NCBI RefSeq assembly: GCF_022662575.1
Contig: NZ_JALBFU010000002.1
Coordinates: 124,001-188,000 of the forward strand
Reading direction: 5' to 3'
Source of the DNA: Luteimonas aquatica
GTDB lineage: Bacteria; Pseudomonadota; Gammaproteobacteria; Xanthomonadales; Xanthomonadaceae
DNA length: 64,000 bases
Shown here: positions 1-9,871 of the stretch, piece after piece
How the letters are laid out: every line of letters starts with the position of its first letter
Numbering within the stretch: position 1 is the first letter of the stretch
Position numbers and translations under genes: made by a program
Notes under the pieces: model-generated
The model's database searches: none
What the model saw: only the letters and a program-made list of their open reading frames with translations
What the model was told of the DNA's origin: nothing

Positions 1-2
1 TG

Positions 3-290
3 GGCAACGCCCTCTGGCTGTGGCGGGCGACGCTGCGCAGCGACCGCGACGCCACGCCCTTCCTGCTCACGCTGAGCTTCTTCGGCCTGGGCTTCGCCGG
101 CCTCGTGCTCGGGATCTGGCCCTACCTGGTGCCGCCGGCGCTGACCCTGTGGCAGGCGGCCTCGCCGCCGTCCTCGCAGATCTTCGTCCTGGCCGGGCTG
201 GTGGTGCTGCTGCCGGCGATCCTGGGCTACACGTACTGGTCGTACTCGGTGTTCAGGGGCAAGATCGCCGCCGACGCGGGCTATCACTAG
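3..290 (+). CDS. cydB: Cytochrome bd ubiquinol oxidase subunit II, C-terminal part (5' end outside window)
   Basis: Only the last 95 codons are inside the window. The reading frame is open to the left edge and ends at TAG 288-290. Two hydrophobic helices are visible, one from FLLTLSFFGLGFAGL and one from FVLAGLVVLLPAILGYTYW. The tail YSVFRGKI followed by a short hydrophilic end is typical of the CydB C-terminus. CydB pairs with CydA in the high-affinity quinol oxidase of the inner membrane. cydA is presumably to the left. No cydX-like small gene follows in the next 120 bases. The family call rests on the helix pattern and tail only, so it is good but not certain. Confidence 0.8.
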   Translation, partial: GNALWLWRATLRSDRDATPFLLTLSFFGLGFAGLVLGIWPYLVPPALTLWQAASPPSSQIFVLAGLVVLLPAILGYTYWSYSVFRGKIAADAGYH

Positions 291-417
291 CGCGCCGGGG
301 CGATCTCGCGGCACAGGCGCGTTTCGCGGGACATCCGCGCGAATCGGCGATCGGAATCGCAAAAGCGGGTAAGCTTCGGGCGGTATTTCAACCGACCCGA
401 GTGTCCGTTCCGGCTGC

Positions 418-690
418 ATGCACGCCTACGTCTACAAGAGCCAGCGCAAGGCCGATACCTACGTCTATCTCGCCGCCCGCGACGATTTCGCGGCGCTGCC
501 CGAACCGCTGCGCGACCAGCTGGGGCCGCTGCACTTCGTGCTGGACGTGGCGCTGACGCCCGAGCGCAAGCTGGCGCGCGAGGACGCGGCCACGGTGCGC
601 GCCAATCTGGCCAGCCGCGGTTTCCATCTGCAGGTTCCGCCCACCCTGGCCAAGGATCCGCTGACCGGGGACTGGGGCACCGATGCCTGA
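418..690 (+). CDS. YcgL domain-containing protein
   Basis: A 90-residue protein starting [19 protein letters not shown] and carrying the [15 protein letters not shown] and GFHLQVPP segments of the YcgL family. That family is small, cytosolic and restricted to gammaproteobacteria, and its function is unknown. Length matches the family. The stop overlaps the start of the following ankyrin gene by 8 bases, which suggests translational coupling. The 127 bases upstream, after cydB, contain nothing recognisable. Confidence 0.85.
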   Translation: MHAYVYKSQRKADTYVYLAARDDFAALPEPLRDQLGPLHFVLDVALTPERKLAREDAATVRANLASRGFHLQVPPTLAKDPLTGDWGTDA

Positions 691-3600
691 ACAGCCGACT
701 CCGAAGCCGGCGCGCGCGCCCTTGCCGCGTCCGGGCCGCTGGCCGCTGGCCGCGCTCGCGCTGGGCGCGCTGCTGACGCTGGGCACCGGCGTGGGCGGGC
801 TGGCCGCCGCGCTGGGCGGCTGGCTGGCGCAGCCGATGCTGGCGCTGGCCCTGCGCTGGTGGCGCGACGGGCGCCGCGAGCCCGTCTGGAAGGATGCCGC
901 GGTCCGCCAGGACCTGCTGGCGCTGGTGGTGCTGTGGGGCGGGGCGCTGATGGCGGCCGCGGCCCTGGTGGTCTGGCCGCTGACCGCGCTGCGCGAAAGC
1001 GGCGGCATGGGCGCGGTGGTGGGTCTGAGTGCGGTGGTGGGCCTGGGCGTGATCGGATTGTGGCGGACCTGGCCGCTGTGGCGGGCGCTGGAACGCGAGG
1101 GCGGCAGCCTGGCGCGACGCTGGCACCAGCTCGGCGAGAGCGATGCCAGCGGCTGGCAGGGCGTGGCGGCGGCGGCCTGCGTGGCGCTGGTGCTGGCGAC
1201 GATGCTGGTGCTCGCCTGGCCGGGATTGCTGGCCCCGACAGCGCGCTGGACGCTGGCCGGCGCGTCGGTGGTGCTGTGGCCGCTGCTGCACGGCGCGCTG
1301 CAGCGCTTCGCGGCGCCGGCGGCGGTGCGCCGCGACATTCCGGTGGTGGAGATGCCGGGAGCGGCGGCCGCGGCCGTGCCGGAGATCGACGGCGATCCCA
1401 CCACGCTGCTGTTCGATGCCGCGCGCCGCGGCCGTGTCGATCGCGCGCTGGAGCTGCTCGATGCCGGCGCCGACGCCTTCGCGCTGCCGCCGGCGGACGA
1501 GCGCGACCAGCGCAGCCTGCCGGTGCTGGCGGCGGTGCTGCCCGATCTGCGCCTGCTGCGCGCGCTCATCGCCCAGGGCGTGGATCTCAATGCCGCGCAC
1601 GCGGGCATGACGCCGCTGCTGGCCGCCACCCGCGACAGCTGGCATGGCCGGCCCGAGGCGGTGATGACCCTGCTCGCCAATGGCGCCGATCCGCGCGCGC
1701 GCGATGCCGACGGCAACACGCCGCTGCACCATGCCGCGCGCAGTTCCGATCCCGGCGTGGCGGCGCTGCTGCGCGATGCCGCGGCGGAGATGACCGCGCT
1801 CAACGGCGACGGCCTGACTCCGCTGGGCGTGGCCTGCGCGGCCGGCAACTGGCGTCTGGCGCGCTTCCTGCTCGAACGCGGCGCCTATCCCGAACCCGAG
1901 CAGGCCACCCCGGCCCTGCTCGCCGCCTCCGGCGGCGACGAGGACGACTGCGCCGGCGTCACCCTGCTGCTGAAGAACAAGGCCAAGACCAGCGCGCGCG
2001 GCCCGGGCGGGCGCAGCGCCCTGCACGAAGCCGCGTTCGCCGGCCATGCCGAGATCGCTGCGGTGCTGCTGGACGCCGGCGCCGACGTGCACGCGCGCGA
2101 CGCGGCCGGGCGCACGCCGCTGCTGGAGGCCGCGCGCGGCGGACGGCTGGCGACGTTCGAGGCGCTGGTAGCCGCGCGCGCCGACGTGCAGGCGCTCGAC
2201 GAGGAGCAGCGCGACGCGCTGCAACTGGCCAGCCGCGCCGAGATCGTGTCCTCGCCGCTGGTGCGGCGCCTGCTCGAGCTCGGCGCCGATCCCGCACGCG
2301 CCGATGCCGAGGGCAAGCGCGCCATCGACTACGCCGCCGCCGCCGGCCGCTGGACCCTGGTGGCCGCGCTCGATCCCGAGTATCCCTTGCCCTCGGCGGT
2401 CGCCGCCGAGGCCGGCGACGCGCTGGCGAGCGGCCTGCCGCCGCCGGACCGCGCACCGCTCTCGCTGCTGCGCGATGCGCTGCGCGAGCAGCGGTTCGAG
2501 GGTCACGAGCGCCTGCTCGCGCTGCTCTCGCCGGCCGAGCTCGGCGGCCTACTGGTCGACGAGGAGGCGCCGCTGTCGGTGCCGCGCATCGAATGGCTGC
2601 TGGCGCGCGGCGCCGATCCGGAGGCGCGCGATGCGCACGGCGACACGCCGGTGTTCGTCTTGCTGGCGCAGGGCCCGGCGGCGCTGCCGGCGCTGCAGGC
2701 CCTGCTGCGCGCCGGCGCTTCGCCTGCCGGCAGCGGCGGGCTGGCGCGCTTTCTCGATGCCTGCGCGGCGGGCGATCAGGCCGGCCGCGGCCTGGAGCAG
2801 TTCGCGCTGGACCTGCTCGAGCGCGGCGCGGACCCGCATGCGCCCTCCCGGGCCGGCGGCCTCCACGCCGGCAGCCGCCCGCTGGCGTTGGCGGTGCGCC
2901 TGGGCTGGTCGCGCCTGCTCGAACGCCTGGTGACGCACGGCGTCGACCTGGACGCGCGCGATGCGCACGGCATGACCGCGCTGCACCTGTGCGCGGCGCT
3001 GGCGCGCGAGCCGGCGCTGAAGACCCTGATCCTGCACGGCGCCTCGCCCGAGGTGCGCGCCGCCGACGGGCAGACGCCGCTGGGCGTCGCGCTTTCCGGC
3101 GGCCACCGCACTCTGGCCGATTGGCTGGACTGGCGCGGCTGGCCGCTGCCCAAGCGGCCGCTGCGCGAAAGCGACGTGCCTTCGGCGGCCATCGTCGGCG
3201 ATGCCGACGCGCTGCGGCGCCTGCTCGACCTGGGCTTCGCGGTCGACACGCCCGACGTGCAGGGCTGCACCGCGCTGCTGCGCGCGGCCGGCGGCGGCCA
3301 CGGCGCGGTGGTCGATCTGCTGCTGGCGCGCGGCGCCGATCCGCAGCGGGCCGCCAAGACCGGCGCCACGCCGCTGTCGGCGGCGGTGAGCATGCGCCAG
3401 GGCGAGATCGTCGAGCGCCTGATCAAGGCCGGCGCGCAGCTGGAGCAGCGCCTGCCGGGCGAGGTCACGGTGCTGATGCTGGCGGCCGCGCTCGGCCTGC
3501 CGGACCTGTGCGCGCGCCTGCTCACCCGCGGCGCCGACATCCATGCCAGCGACGCGCAGGGGCTGACCCCGCTGCATTGCGCCGCGCTCTACGGCTTCAC

Positions 3601-4030
3601 CGCGCGCGACCGGCCGCGCCTGCTGGCGCTGTTCGACACCCTGCTGCTGGCCGGCGCCGAACCCGATGCCGTGGCCGCCGGCGGCGTCACGCCGCTGCTG
3701 CTGCTGCTCGGCGCGCGCGCCGAGCCGGGCACGGCCTGCGACGAGGAGGTGGTCATGTCGGCGCTGGACCACCTGCTCGACGAGGAGGTCGCGCTCGACG
3801 CGCAGGACCCGCGCGGCTTCGGCCCGCTGCACCTGGCCGCGCTGCACGGCCTGCTGCGCCTGACCCAGCGCCTGCTGCGCGCCGGCTGCAATCCCGACCT
3901 GCGCGACGCGCTCAACCGCAGCCCGCGCGAGATCGCGGTGATGCGCGGCTTCGTCGACGTCGCCGCGCAGTTCGCGCCGATGCAGGCGGGCGTCTCCATG
4001 GCCCGCTTCCTCCGGGACCAGACGGGGTGA
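683..4030 (+). CDS. Large membrane-anchored ankyrin-repeat protein
   Basis: A 1115-residue protein. The first 220 residues hold about four or five hydrophobic segments (around [71 protein letters not shown] and [14 protein letters not shown]). From residue about 240 to the end there are roughly 18 ankyrin-type units, recognisable by recurring GxTPLxxAA cores such as [23 protein letters not shown] and [12 protein letters not shown]. The likely topology is a membrane anchor with a long protein-binding solenoid. The start overlaps the YcgL gene by 8 bases. The partner is unknown. Similar proteins are known from xanthomonads (family knowledge). A role in scaffolding is inference. Confidence 0.85.
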   Translation: MPEQPTPKPARAPLPRPGRWPLAALALGALLTLGTGVGGLAAALGGWLAQPMLALALRWWRDGRREPVWKDAAVRQDLLALVVLWGGALMAAAALVVWPLTALRESGGMGAVVGLSAVVGLGVIGLWRTWPLWRALEREGGSLARRWHQLGESDASGWQGVAAAACVALVLATMLVLAWPGLLAPTARWTLAGASVVLWPLLHGALQRFAAPAAVRRDIPVVEMPGAAAAAVPEIDGDPTTLLFDAARRGRVDRALELLDAGADAFALPPADERDQRSLPVLAAVLPDLRLLRALIAQGVDLNAAHAGMTPLLAATRDSWHGRPEAVMTLLANGADPRARDADGNTPLHHAARSSDPGVAALLRDAAAEMTALNGDGLTPLGVACAAGNWRLARFLLERGAYPEPEQATPALLAASGGDEDDCAGVTLLLKNKAKTSARGPGGRSALHEAAFAGHAEIAAVLLDAGADVHARDAAGRTPLLEAARGGRLATFEALVAARADVQALDEEQRDALQLASRAEIVSSPLVRRLLELGADPARADAEGKRAIDYAAAAGRWTLVAALDPEYPLPSAVAAEAGDALASGLPPPDRAPLSLLRDALREQRFEGHERLLALLSPAELGGLLVDEEAPLSVPRIEWLLARGADPEARDAHGDTPVFVLLAQGPAALPALQALLRAGASPAGSGGLARFLDACAAGDQAGRGLEQFALDLLERGADPHAPSRAGGLHAGSRPLALAVRLGWSRLLERLVTHGVDLDARDAHGMTALHLCAALAREPALKTLILHGASPEVRAADGQTPLGVALSGGHRTLADWLDWRGWPLPKRPLRESDVPSAAIVGDADALRRLLDLGFAVDTPDVQGCTALLRAAGGGHGAVVDLLLARGADPQRAAKTGATPLSAAVSMRQGEIVERLIKAGAQLEQRLPGEVTVLMLAAALGLPDLCARLLTRGADIHASDAQGLTPLHCAALYGFTARDRPRLLALFDTLLLAGAEPDAVAAGGVTPLLLLLGARAEPGTACDEEVVMSALDHLLDEEVALDAQDPRGFGPLHLAALHGLLRLTQRLLRAGCNPDLRDALNRSPREIAVMRGFVDVAAQFAPMQAGVSMARFLRDQTG

Positions 4031-4259
4031 GGCGCCGCAAGCCAGCGAACGCCCACAAGGCGTTCGCTGCGGCGCCGAACGCCCGGCCATGGATGGCCGG
4101 GCCGGACGATCCGGAGCCGGCGATGTCGCGCCATGGATGGCGGCGCAATTTCAATCGAAGTGGATCGATGCCCTATCGGCACCAGCCACACGCCCAAAGC
4201 CGTATCCTCACACCGCAGACACCCAGCGCATTCGACCGACAAACGACCGGGGCCCCGCC
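4031..4259. repeat. Intergenic region with stacked palindromes and two CCATGGATGG copies
   Basis: A 229-base gap. AGCGAACGCC (4044-4053) pairs with GGCGTTCGCT (4059-4068), flanked outside by GGCGCCGC (4031-4038) and GCGGCGCC (4069-4076). Together they form one long interrupted stem that may also terminate the ankyrin transcript. Then CCATGGATGG occurs at 4087-4096 within CCCGGCCATGGATGGCCGGG and again at 4131-4140 next to GGCG. This arrangement looks like REP-type or extragenic palindromic elements. No T-run follows the first stem. Confidence 0.6.
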
Positions 4260-4616
4260 ATGCGCACCGACAACGAATTCCTGCGCTACGTCCTCGAACA
4301 GCTCTCGCCGCTGCCCGACCTGCGCGCCGCCGCCTTCTTCAGCGGCATCGGCATCCGCTCGGCCACGGCCATGTTCGCCATGCTCATGGACGGCAGCCTC
4401 TATTTCGCCACCGACGAGGCTACGCGGCCGCAATATCTCGCGCTCGGCAGCCGCCGGTTCTCCTACCGGATGAAGACGCGCCTGGTGGAAACCAAGTTCT
4501 TCGAGGTGCCGGCGGAGATCATCGACGAGCGCGAGCGGCTGCTGGCCTTCGCCCGCGCCGCGATCGCCGTGGCGGAACGGAAGGCCGGCGCGCGCCGCGG
4601 CAAGCGCGGCGCCTGA
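4260..4616 (+). CDS. TfoX N-terminal domain protein
   Basis: A 118-residue protein starting MRTDNEFLRYVLEQLSPLP. It carries the TfoX/Sxy N-terminal domain pattern RAAAFFSGIGIRSATAMFAMLMDGSLYFATDEATRPQY. It lacks the C-terminal helix-hairpin-helix domain found in the competence regulator TfoX/Sxy of Haemophilus and E. coli. In-frame codons continue upstream to 4089, but they run through the repeat region, so the ATG at 4260 is preferred. Single-domain TfoX-N proteins are common and mostly uncharacterised. A link to competence is not established. Confidence 0.8.
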   Translation: MRTDNEFLRYVLEQLSPLPDLRAAAFFSGIGIRSATAMFAMLMDGSLYFATDEATRPQYLALGSRRFSYRMKTRLVETKFFEVPAEIIDERERLLAFARAAIAVAERKAGARRGKRGA

Positions 4617-4633
4617 GCGCACCCGCCGGCGGG

Positions 4634-6454
4634 TCAGGAAACGGCGCGGGGCTTGTCCGATCCGGCATCGCCCGTGCCGCCGACCGTATCGGCCTCGAAC
4701 AGCTGCATCAGTTCCTCGCGCGCCTCGCGCGCGGTCTGCTGCAGGGCTTCGTCGTCGTCGTACACCAGGTGCTGGGCGCGCAGCACCTTCTCGTCGTGGT
4801 CGCGGAAGCGGCGCACGTGGTCGGCCGCGGTCTCCGCCGGCATGCCGAGCGTCACCATCACCTGCTCGCCCATCTCCAGGCTGGAGCCGAACAGCTCGCG
4901 GGACACGATGGCGCCCAGGTCCATCAGCCGCCAGGCATGGCGGCGGTCGCGGGCGCGCGCGAACACCTTGGCGCCCGGATACATGCGCCGCACCAGGCGC
5001 ACCGCCTTGGTGGTGGTGTCCGGATCGTCCATCGCGATGATGAACACCTTGATGCGGTCGCCGCCGGCCGCGCGCAGCAGGTCGGGGCGGGTCGGGTCGC
5101 CGTAGTACAGCTCCACGCCGAAGCGGCGCAGGGTGTCGATGGTCTCCAGGTCGTTTTCCAGGGCCACGATCGGAATGCGCTGCGACAGCAGCAGCCGCCC
5201 GACGATCTGGCCGAAGCGGCCCATGCCGGCGATCAGCACCTTCGGCCGGTGGTCCTCGATGATGTCGAACTCGCGCTTGGGCTTCTGCTCGCGGCGGTCG
5301 GGGAAATCCCTGAGCAGGCGGCTGATGCCGATCAGCAGGATCGGCGTGAGGGCCATCGACACGCCCACGATCGCCACCAGGCGATCGTGCACGGCGTTGT
5401 TGAGCAGGCCCACGCGCAGCGCCTCGCGGAACACCACGAAGGCGAACTCGCCGCCCAGCCACAGCACGCCGCCGAGCATCAGCGCGCTGCGCCCGGGCAG
5501 GCGCCCGGGGCGCAGCTTGCCGACCAGGAACAGCAGCGCGAACTTCACCACCAGCAGCAACAGCACGCCGCCGGCGATCAGCTGCGGCTCCTTGACGATG
5601 CGGTCCAGGTCGATGCCCATGCCCACCGCGATGAAGAACAGGCCCAGCAGCAGGCCCTCGAACGGCTGGATCTGCGATTCCAGCTCGTGGCGGAATTCCG
5701 AATCGGCCAGCAGCACGCCAGCGATGAACGCGCCCAGGCCCGCGCTCAGCCCGGCTTCCTGCATGAACCAGGCCGAGCTGAGCACCGCGAACAGCGCGGT
5801 GGCGGTGAACACTTCCGGCATGCGCGTGCGCGCCACCACGCGGAACACCCAGCGCAGCAGGTAGCGTCCGCCGATCACCACCAGGATCAGGGCGCCGATC
5901 GCCTTGCCGGCCACGGTCCAGGTCAGCGTCTCGGCGTTGGCGCCGCCCAGCAGCGGGATGGCCGCCAGCAGCGGGATCGCCACCAGGTCCTGGAACAGCA
6001 GGATCGCGAACGCCAGGCGGCCGTAGTCGGTGGCCAGCTCCTTGCGCTCGCCGAGCAGCTGCAGGCCGACGGCGGTGGAGGAGAGCGCTAGGCCGAGGCC
6101 GATCACCAGCGCCGGCTTCCAGTGCTGGCCGGTGGCCAGCACGATGCCGCCGAGCACCGCGGCGGTGAGCGCGACCTGCAGGCCGCCGGAGTAGAACACC
6201 GGCTTGCGCATCACCCGCAGGCGCGGCAGCGACAGTTCCAGGCCGATCACGAACAGCAGCATCACCACGCCGATCTCGGAGGCGTTGAGGATGCGGTCGG
6301 TATCGCTGACCACGCCCATGCCGTCCGGCCCCAGCGCCACGCCGGCGGCGAGATAGGCCAGCACCGCGCCCAGGCCGAAGCGCTTGAACACCGGCACGGC
6401 GACCACGCCCGCCAGCAGAAAGACCAGGGCCAACTCGAGACCGCTACCGTGCAT
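4634..6454 (-). CDS. Monovalent cation:proton antiporter, CPA2 family (KefB/KefC-like)
   Basis: A 606-residue inner-membrane protein. The first 380 residues form the Na/H-exchanger membrane domain with 11-13 hydrophobic segments. A cytosolic RCK/TrkA-N domain follows, starting near residue 403 with VLIAGMGRFGQIVGR, a Rossmann dinucleotide-binding loop. The family exports K+ in exchange for H+, in some members gated by glutathione adducts. AGGAGG at 6460-6465 lies 5 bases before the ATG at 6454, which selects that start over a GTG at 6460. The tail is short and acidic. The gene stands alone, convergent with tfoX and divergent from the FAD oxidoreductase. The KefB/KefC distinction cannot be made here. 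Confidence 0.85.
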   Translation of the reverse strand: MHGSGLELALVFLLAGVVAVPVFKRFGLGAVLAYLAAGVALGPDGMGVVSDTDRILNASEIGVVMLLFVIGLELSLPRLRVMRKPVFYSGGLQVALTAAVLGGIVLATGQHWKPALVIGLGLALSSTAVGLQLLGERKELATDYGRLAFAILLFQDLVAIPLLAAIPLLGGANAETLTWTVAGKAIGALILVVIGGRYLLRWVFRVVARTRMPEVFTATALFAVLSSAWFMQEAGLSAGLGAFIAGVLLADSEFRHELESQIQPFEGLLLGLFFIAVGMGIDLDRIVKEPQLIAGGVLLLLVVKFALLFLVGKLRPGRLPGRSALMLGGVLWLGGEFAFVVFREALRVGLLNNAVHDRLVAIVGVSMALTPILLIGISRLLRDFPDRREQKPKREFDIIEDHRPKVLIAGMGRFGQIVGRLLLSQRIPIVALENDLETIDTLRRFGVELYYGDPTRPDLLRAAGGDRIKVFIIAMDDPDTTTKAVRLVRRMYPGAKVFARARDRRHAWRLMDLGAIVSRELFGSSLEMGEQVMVTLGMPAETAADHVRRFRDHDEKVLRAQHLVYDDDEALQQTAREAREELMQLFEADTVGGTGDAGSDKPRAVS

Positions 6455-6514
6455 GCGCACCTCCTGCGTCGATTATGCCTGCATGCGCGAGCGCGCCGGC
6501 GCCATGGAGGGAAT

Positions 6515-7774
6515 ATGCGTGATACTGCCTGTTCCTTCCGTGTTCGAGGTGCCCGGCCCTTGGACCTGAAAAGCGGCTATCCCTGGTGGGCGGTGCGCAA
6601 CGGTCTGCCCTACGCCTTCGCGCGGCTGCGCCAGGACCTGCGCTGCGACGTGGCGGTGCTGGGCGGCGGCATCAGCGGCGCGCTGATCGCCGACGAGCTG
6701 GCCGCGCACGGGCACGAGGTGGCCGTGATCGAGCAGGGCGAGATCGGCTGGGGCAGCACGGCGGCCAGCACGGCGCTGCTGCAGTACGAGATCGACGTCC
6801 ACCTGACCGACCTGGCCCGTCGCCACGGCGAGGCGGCGGCGGTGCTGGCCTATCGCGCCTGCGCCGAAGCCATCCCGCGCCTGGCCGAAGTCGCCGGACG
6901 CGTGCGCGATGTCGATTTCGGCCGCGCCCGCAGCCTGTACTGGGCCAGCAAGCGCCGCCACCGCCGCGTCCTGGAAGCCGAATGCAGGCTGCGCCTGCGC
7001 CACGGCTTCGAGGTGGAGTGGCTGTCCGCGCCGGCGCTGCGCGAGCGCTACGGTATCCACGCCCCGGGCGCCATCCTCAGCCGCCTCGGCGCGCGCGTGG
7101 ATCCCTACCGCCTGGCCCGGCGTCTGCTGGCGAGGCTGGAACGGCAGGGCGTGGCGGTCTTCGACGGCAGCCCGGTCGAGCGCATCGAAACCGCCGCGCG
7201 CGGGGTGGTGCTGCGCACGCCCGAGGGCGCGACGGTGCGCGCGCGACACCTGGTGCTGGCCACCGGCTATGCCGGCCAGCAATGGCTGAAGCAGAACGTC
7301 GCCCGCAACCGCAGCAGCTACGCCTTCGTCACCGACCGGATCGACAAGGAGGCGCTCGGACCGCTGCGCGACACCCTGCTGTGGGAGACCGCGCGCCCCT
7401 ATCTCTACCTGCGCGATACCGGCGACGGCCGGCTACTGGTGGGCGGGGAGGACGACGCCGTCGACATTCCGGCCCGGCGCGACGCCCTGGTCGAACGCAA
7501 GGCGCGCACGCTGGCCGCGCGCGTGGCCGAGCGGTTTCCGGCGCTGCCGCCGCTGCGCCCGGCCTTCGCCTGGGCCGGCACCTTCGCCGAGACCGAGGAC
7601 GGCCTGCCGTTCTTCGGCCCGCATCCCCAGCACGGCCCGCGCGTGCACTTCGCCATGGCCTACGGCGGCAACGGCATCACCTACGCCATGCTCGGCGCCG
7701 GGCTGCTGCGGGCGCTGATCGAGCGGCGCCGCCATCCGCTGGCACGGCTGTTCTCGTTCTCGCGGCTGGACTGA
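6515..7774 (+). CDS. FAD-dependent oxidoreductase, DAO family
   Basis: A 419-residue protein of the D-amino-acid-oxidase fold. A dinucleotide-binding motif VAVLGGGISGALIADEL lies near residues 46-62, and a C-terminal FAD-contacting segment FAMAYGGNGITYAMLGAGLL is present. GGAGGG just before the ATG at 6515 supports the start. The family oxidises amines or glycine/sarcosine-like substrates. The substrate cannot be read from the sequence. GWGSTAASTALLQYEID resembles the GxxS(T)GRNGG-type flavin-contact region of this family. It is transcribed divergently from the antiporter gene, with only 60 bases between the two starts. Confidence 0.8.
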   Translation: MRDTACSFRVRGARPLDLKSGYPWWAVRNGLPYAFARLRQDLRCDVAVLGGGISGALIADELAAHGHEVAVIEQGEIGWGSTAASTALLQYEIDVHLTDLARRHGEAAAVLAYRACAEAIPRLAEVAGRVRDVDFGRARSLYWASKRRHRRVLEAECRLRLRHGFEVEWLSAPALRERYGIHAPGAILSRLGARVDPYRLARRLLARLERQGVAVFDGSPVERIETAARGVVLRTPEGATVRARHLVLATGYAGQQWLKQNVARNRSSYAFVTDRIDKEALGPLRDTLLWETARPYLYLRDTGDGRLLVGGEDDAVDIPARRDALVERKARTLAARVAERFPALPPLRPAFAWAGTFAETEDGLPFFGPHPQHGPRVHFAMAYGGNGITYAMLGAGLLRALIERRRHPLARLFSFSRLD

Positions 7775-7935
7775 ATCCCTCCGCGCCGGCCGCCGGGCAG
7801 CCCCGGTTTGTCGGCGCGCGGACCGAGTGGCATATTGATCCGCGCGGGCAGCCCGGCAAGGCGTTCGCGCGGACGCCGCCCGGCTTGCGCCTGGCGCGCA
7901 TCGGAAGGACAACCGAAACGGATGCAGGGGGAGTT

Positions 7936-8787
7936 GTGAAAGGACGATCATGGGTCGCGATGGCGATCTTGCTGGCGGGCGCCTTCCTTGCGCAGGCCGC
8001 CGGACCGAAGGCGGTGCGGGCGCAGGCCGAGTCGAGCATGCTGCTCACCGGAACCCTCGCCATCGCCGCCGACGGCAGCGTCAAGGAACACGCGCTGGAT
8101 CAGCGGGACAAGCTGCCGTCGGGCGTGGCGAAGCTGGTGGCCGACAACGTCGCCAAGTGGCGCTTCCGGCCGGCGACGGTCCCGGGCGGGGCGGAAGCCG
8201 CGCAAGTGAACATGAGCCTGCTCATCGTCGCGAAGAAGCTCGACGAGGAGCATTACAAGGTGAGCATCCGGGCCGCCAATTTCATGGATGCCCGGCAGCG
8301 CCCCGGCGAAACGGTGACGGGCCGGCGGCTGGCGCCGCCGCAATATCCGAAGGAGGCGGCCGCTTCCAGGATCAACGGCGTGGTGTTCCTGCTGTTGCGC
8401 GTGGGCCGCAAGGGCACCGTCGAGGATGCGTTCGTCGAACAGGTCAACCTGCGCGTGGTCGGCAGCGATCCGCAGATGGCCAAGGCGCGCGACATGCTTT
8501 CGCGCAACGCCTTGCAGGCGGCCAAGCACTGGACGTTCAATCCGCCGACCGCGAGCGAGGAAGCCGGCGAGGATGCCTGGGTGGTGCGCGTTCCGGTCGA
8601 CTACCTGCTCTGGGGCGCGTCCCGGCCGGCCTACGGCGAATGGACGACGTACATTCCGGGGCCGCGGCAACGGCCGGCATGGGCGGACGAGGACGACGCC
8701 TCGACCAGCCCGGAAGCCATGCTGGCCGGCGGCGTCTACATGGTCGGCGACGGTCCGCGCCTGCTGACGCCGCTCGAACAGGGCTGA
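7936..8787 (+). CDS. Secreted protein with TonB-C-like repeats (1 of 2)
   Basis: A 283-residue protein from a GTG start preceded by AGGGGGAG (7926-7933). An N-terminal signal peptide (VAMAILLAGAFLAQAAG) is visible. The mature part has two copies of a TonB C-terminal-like pattern: one near residues 40-85 (LTGTLAIAADGSVKEHAL to VAKWRFRPATV) and one near 130-200 (PPQYPKEAAASRINGVVFLLLRVGRKGTVEDAFV to AAKHWTFNPP). There is no proline-rich linker or N-terminal membrane anchor of a classical TonB. The protein is therefore probably periplasmic and not a standard energy transducer. The neighbouring gene at 9046 is a paralogue. Function is unknown. Confidence 0.7.
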   Translation: MKGRSWVAMAILLAGAFLAQAAGPKAVRAQAESSMLLTGTLAIAADGSVKEHALDQRDKLPSGVAKLVADNVAKWRFRPATVPGGAEAAQVNMSLLIVAKKLDEEHYKVSIRAANFMDARQRPGETVTGRRLAPPQYPKEAAASRINGVVFLLLRVGRKGTVEDAFVEQVNLRVVGSDPQMAKARDMLSRNALQAAKHWTFNPPTASEEAGEDAWVVRVPVDYLLWGASRPAYGEWTTYIPGPRQRPAWADEDDASTSPEAMLAGGVYMVGDGPRLLTPLEQG

Positions 8788-9045
8788 GGCGTTCCAGGCG
8801 GATGCATTCCGGATCCGCATAGGCCGCGATGGGACCGGGCGCATGCCGGCGCGGAGCGGGATGCGACGCGCGCGGAGGCAAAGCGGTTTCGGTGGCGTTA
8901 CGCACGCGCCTCTCGCGACGGCCGTGCGGGGAGTTGGGGATTCGATGAGAAGGATCGACGCCGCTTTTCGCGGGACGTCCCCGCGGGCGTCACGAGGCGG
9001 CGCGATGCCGGGAGTCGTGCAACGCGATTGTTCAAGGAGCTGAAG
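8788..9045. other. Intergenic gap between the two TonB-C-like genes
   Basis: No reading frame with coding character, strong hairpin or recognisable promoter was identified in these 258 bases, apart from the AAGGAG ribosome-binding site at 9034-9039 for the next gene. Confidence 0.5.
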
Positions 9046-9810
9046 ATGCGCAACAGGTTCGAAAAAACGGCATGGGGATTGGCGCTGGCGCTCGCCGCGG
9101 GCGGCGCGGGCGCGGTGGGACCGGTCGCCTTCGACACGACGGTCAAGGTCGCGATCGACGCCTCGGGCACGCCCACGCAGGTGCTGACCGCGCCCAAGCT
9201 GCCGCAGCCGGTCCGCGAGAAGCTCGAGGAGAGCGTCAAGGCCTGGCGGTTCACCCCGCCCAGCCGCGACGGCAAGGCGGTGGCGGGCGCGACCTTCGTC
9301 CGCCTCGCGGCCTGCGCGATGCCGGACGCGCGCGGCGGATTGACGATGTCGGTCGCCTACAAGGGCAACGGCCCGGAAGCGTTGAACATGCTCAAGGCGC
9401 TGCCCAAGTTCCCCTCCGACCGCGACGCGCTGCGCGAGAAGCGGGTCGAGTTCTCCGTCGAGTACACGGTGGATCCGAACGGCCGCGCGAAGCTGGCGGA
9501 GATCAAGCAGGTGGAGGGCAGCGACAAGGCCCTGAAGGCCTTCACGCCGGCGCTGCGCGAATGGGTGTCGAAGCTGCGCTTCACGCCCGAGGAGGTGGAC
9601 GGCATGCTGGTCAGCACCCGCATGCGCACCCCGATCGTGTATCGCGTGTCCTCGGCCGCGCTGTCGCCCACGCGCGAGCAGGAGCAGGAGCGCCTGCTCG
9701 AGCGCGGGCGCATGTCGCCCGAATGCCTGGCCGCCGGCGGCGCCGCCGCGCCGCCGCTGCTGCAGGCCTATGCGGTCGATTCGCAGGTGAAGTTCCTGGG
9801 CCCGGGCTGA
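9046..9810 (+). CDS. Secreted protein with TonB-C-like repeats (2 of 2)
   Basis: A 254-residue protein starting MRNRFEKTAWGLALALAAGG. The ATG lies 6 bases after AAGGAG (9034-9039), which argues against the in-frame TTG at 9028. It has a signal peptide and two half-domains of TonB-C type: FDTTVKVAIDASGTPTQVL to VKAWRFTPP, and KRVEFSVEYTVDPNGRAKL to WVSKLRFTPEEVDG. Its layout parallels the gene at 7936, so the pair probably arose by duplication. The C-terminal AAPPLLQAYAVDSQVKFLG tail is unique to this copy. It probably acts in the periplasm. Function is unknown. Confidence 0.7.
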   Translation: MRNRFEKTAWGLALALAAGGAGAVGPVAFDTTVKVAIDASGTPTQVLTAPKLPQPVREKLEESVKAWRFTPPSRDGKAVAGATFVRLAACAMPDARGGLTMSVAYKGNGPEALNMLKALPKFPSDRDALREKRVEFSVEYTVDPNGRAKLAEIKQVEGSDKALKAFTPALREWVSKLRFTPEEVDGMLVSTRMRTPIVYRVSSAALSPTREQEQERLLERGRMSPECLAAGGAAAPPLLQAYAVDSQVKFLGPG

Positions 9811-9871
9811 AGGCTCCGGCGACCGCGGGAGACGGGCAACGCAACTGCGTCATCAACGAACGAGGATTGCC

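Noticed and set aside
287-2506. A 739-residue open frame on the minus strand opposite the ankyrin gene
   Set aside because: It is an artefact of high GC: Arg/Ala/Gly-rich with no domain, lying entirely antisense to a clear ankyrin protein.
859-4473. A 1204-residue frame overlapping the ankyrin gene in another phase
   Set aside because: It has the Arg/Ala/Gly repeat composition of an out-of-frame reading of ankyrin DNA.
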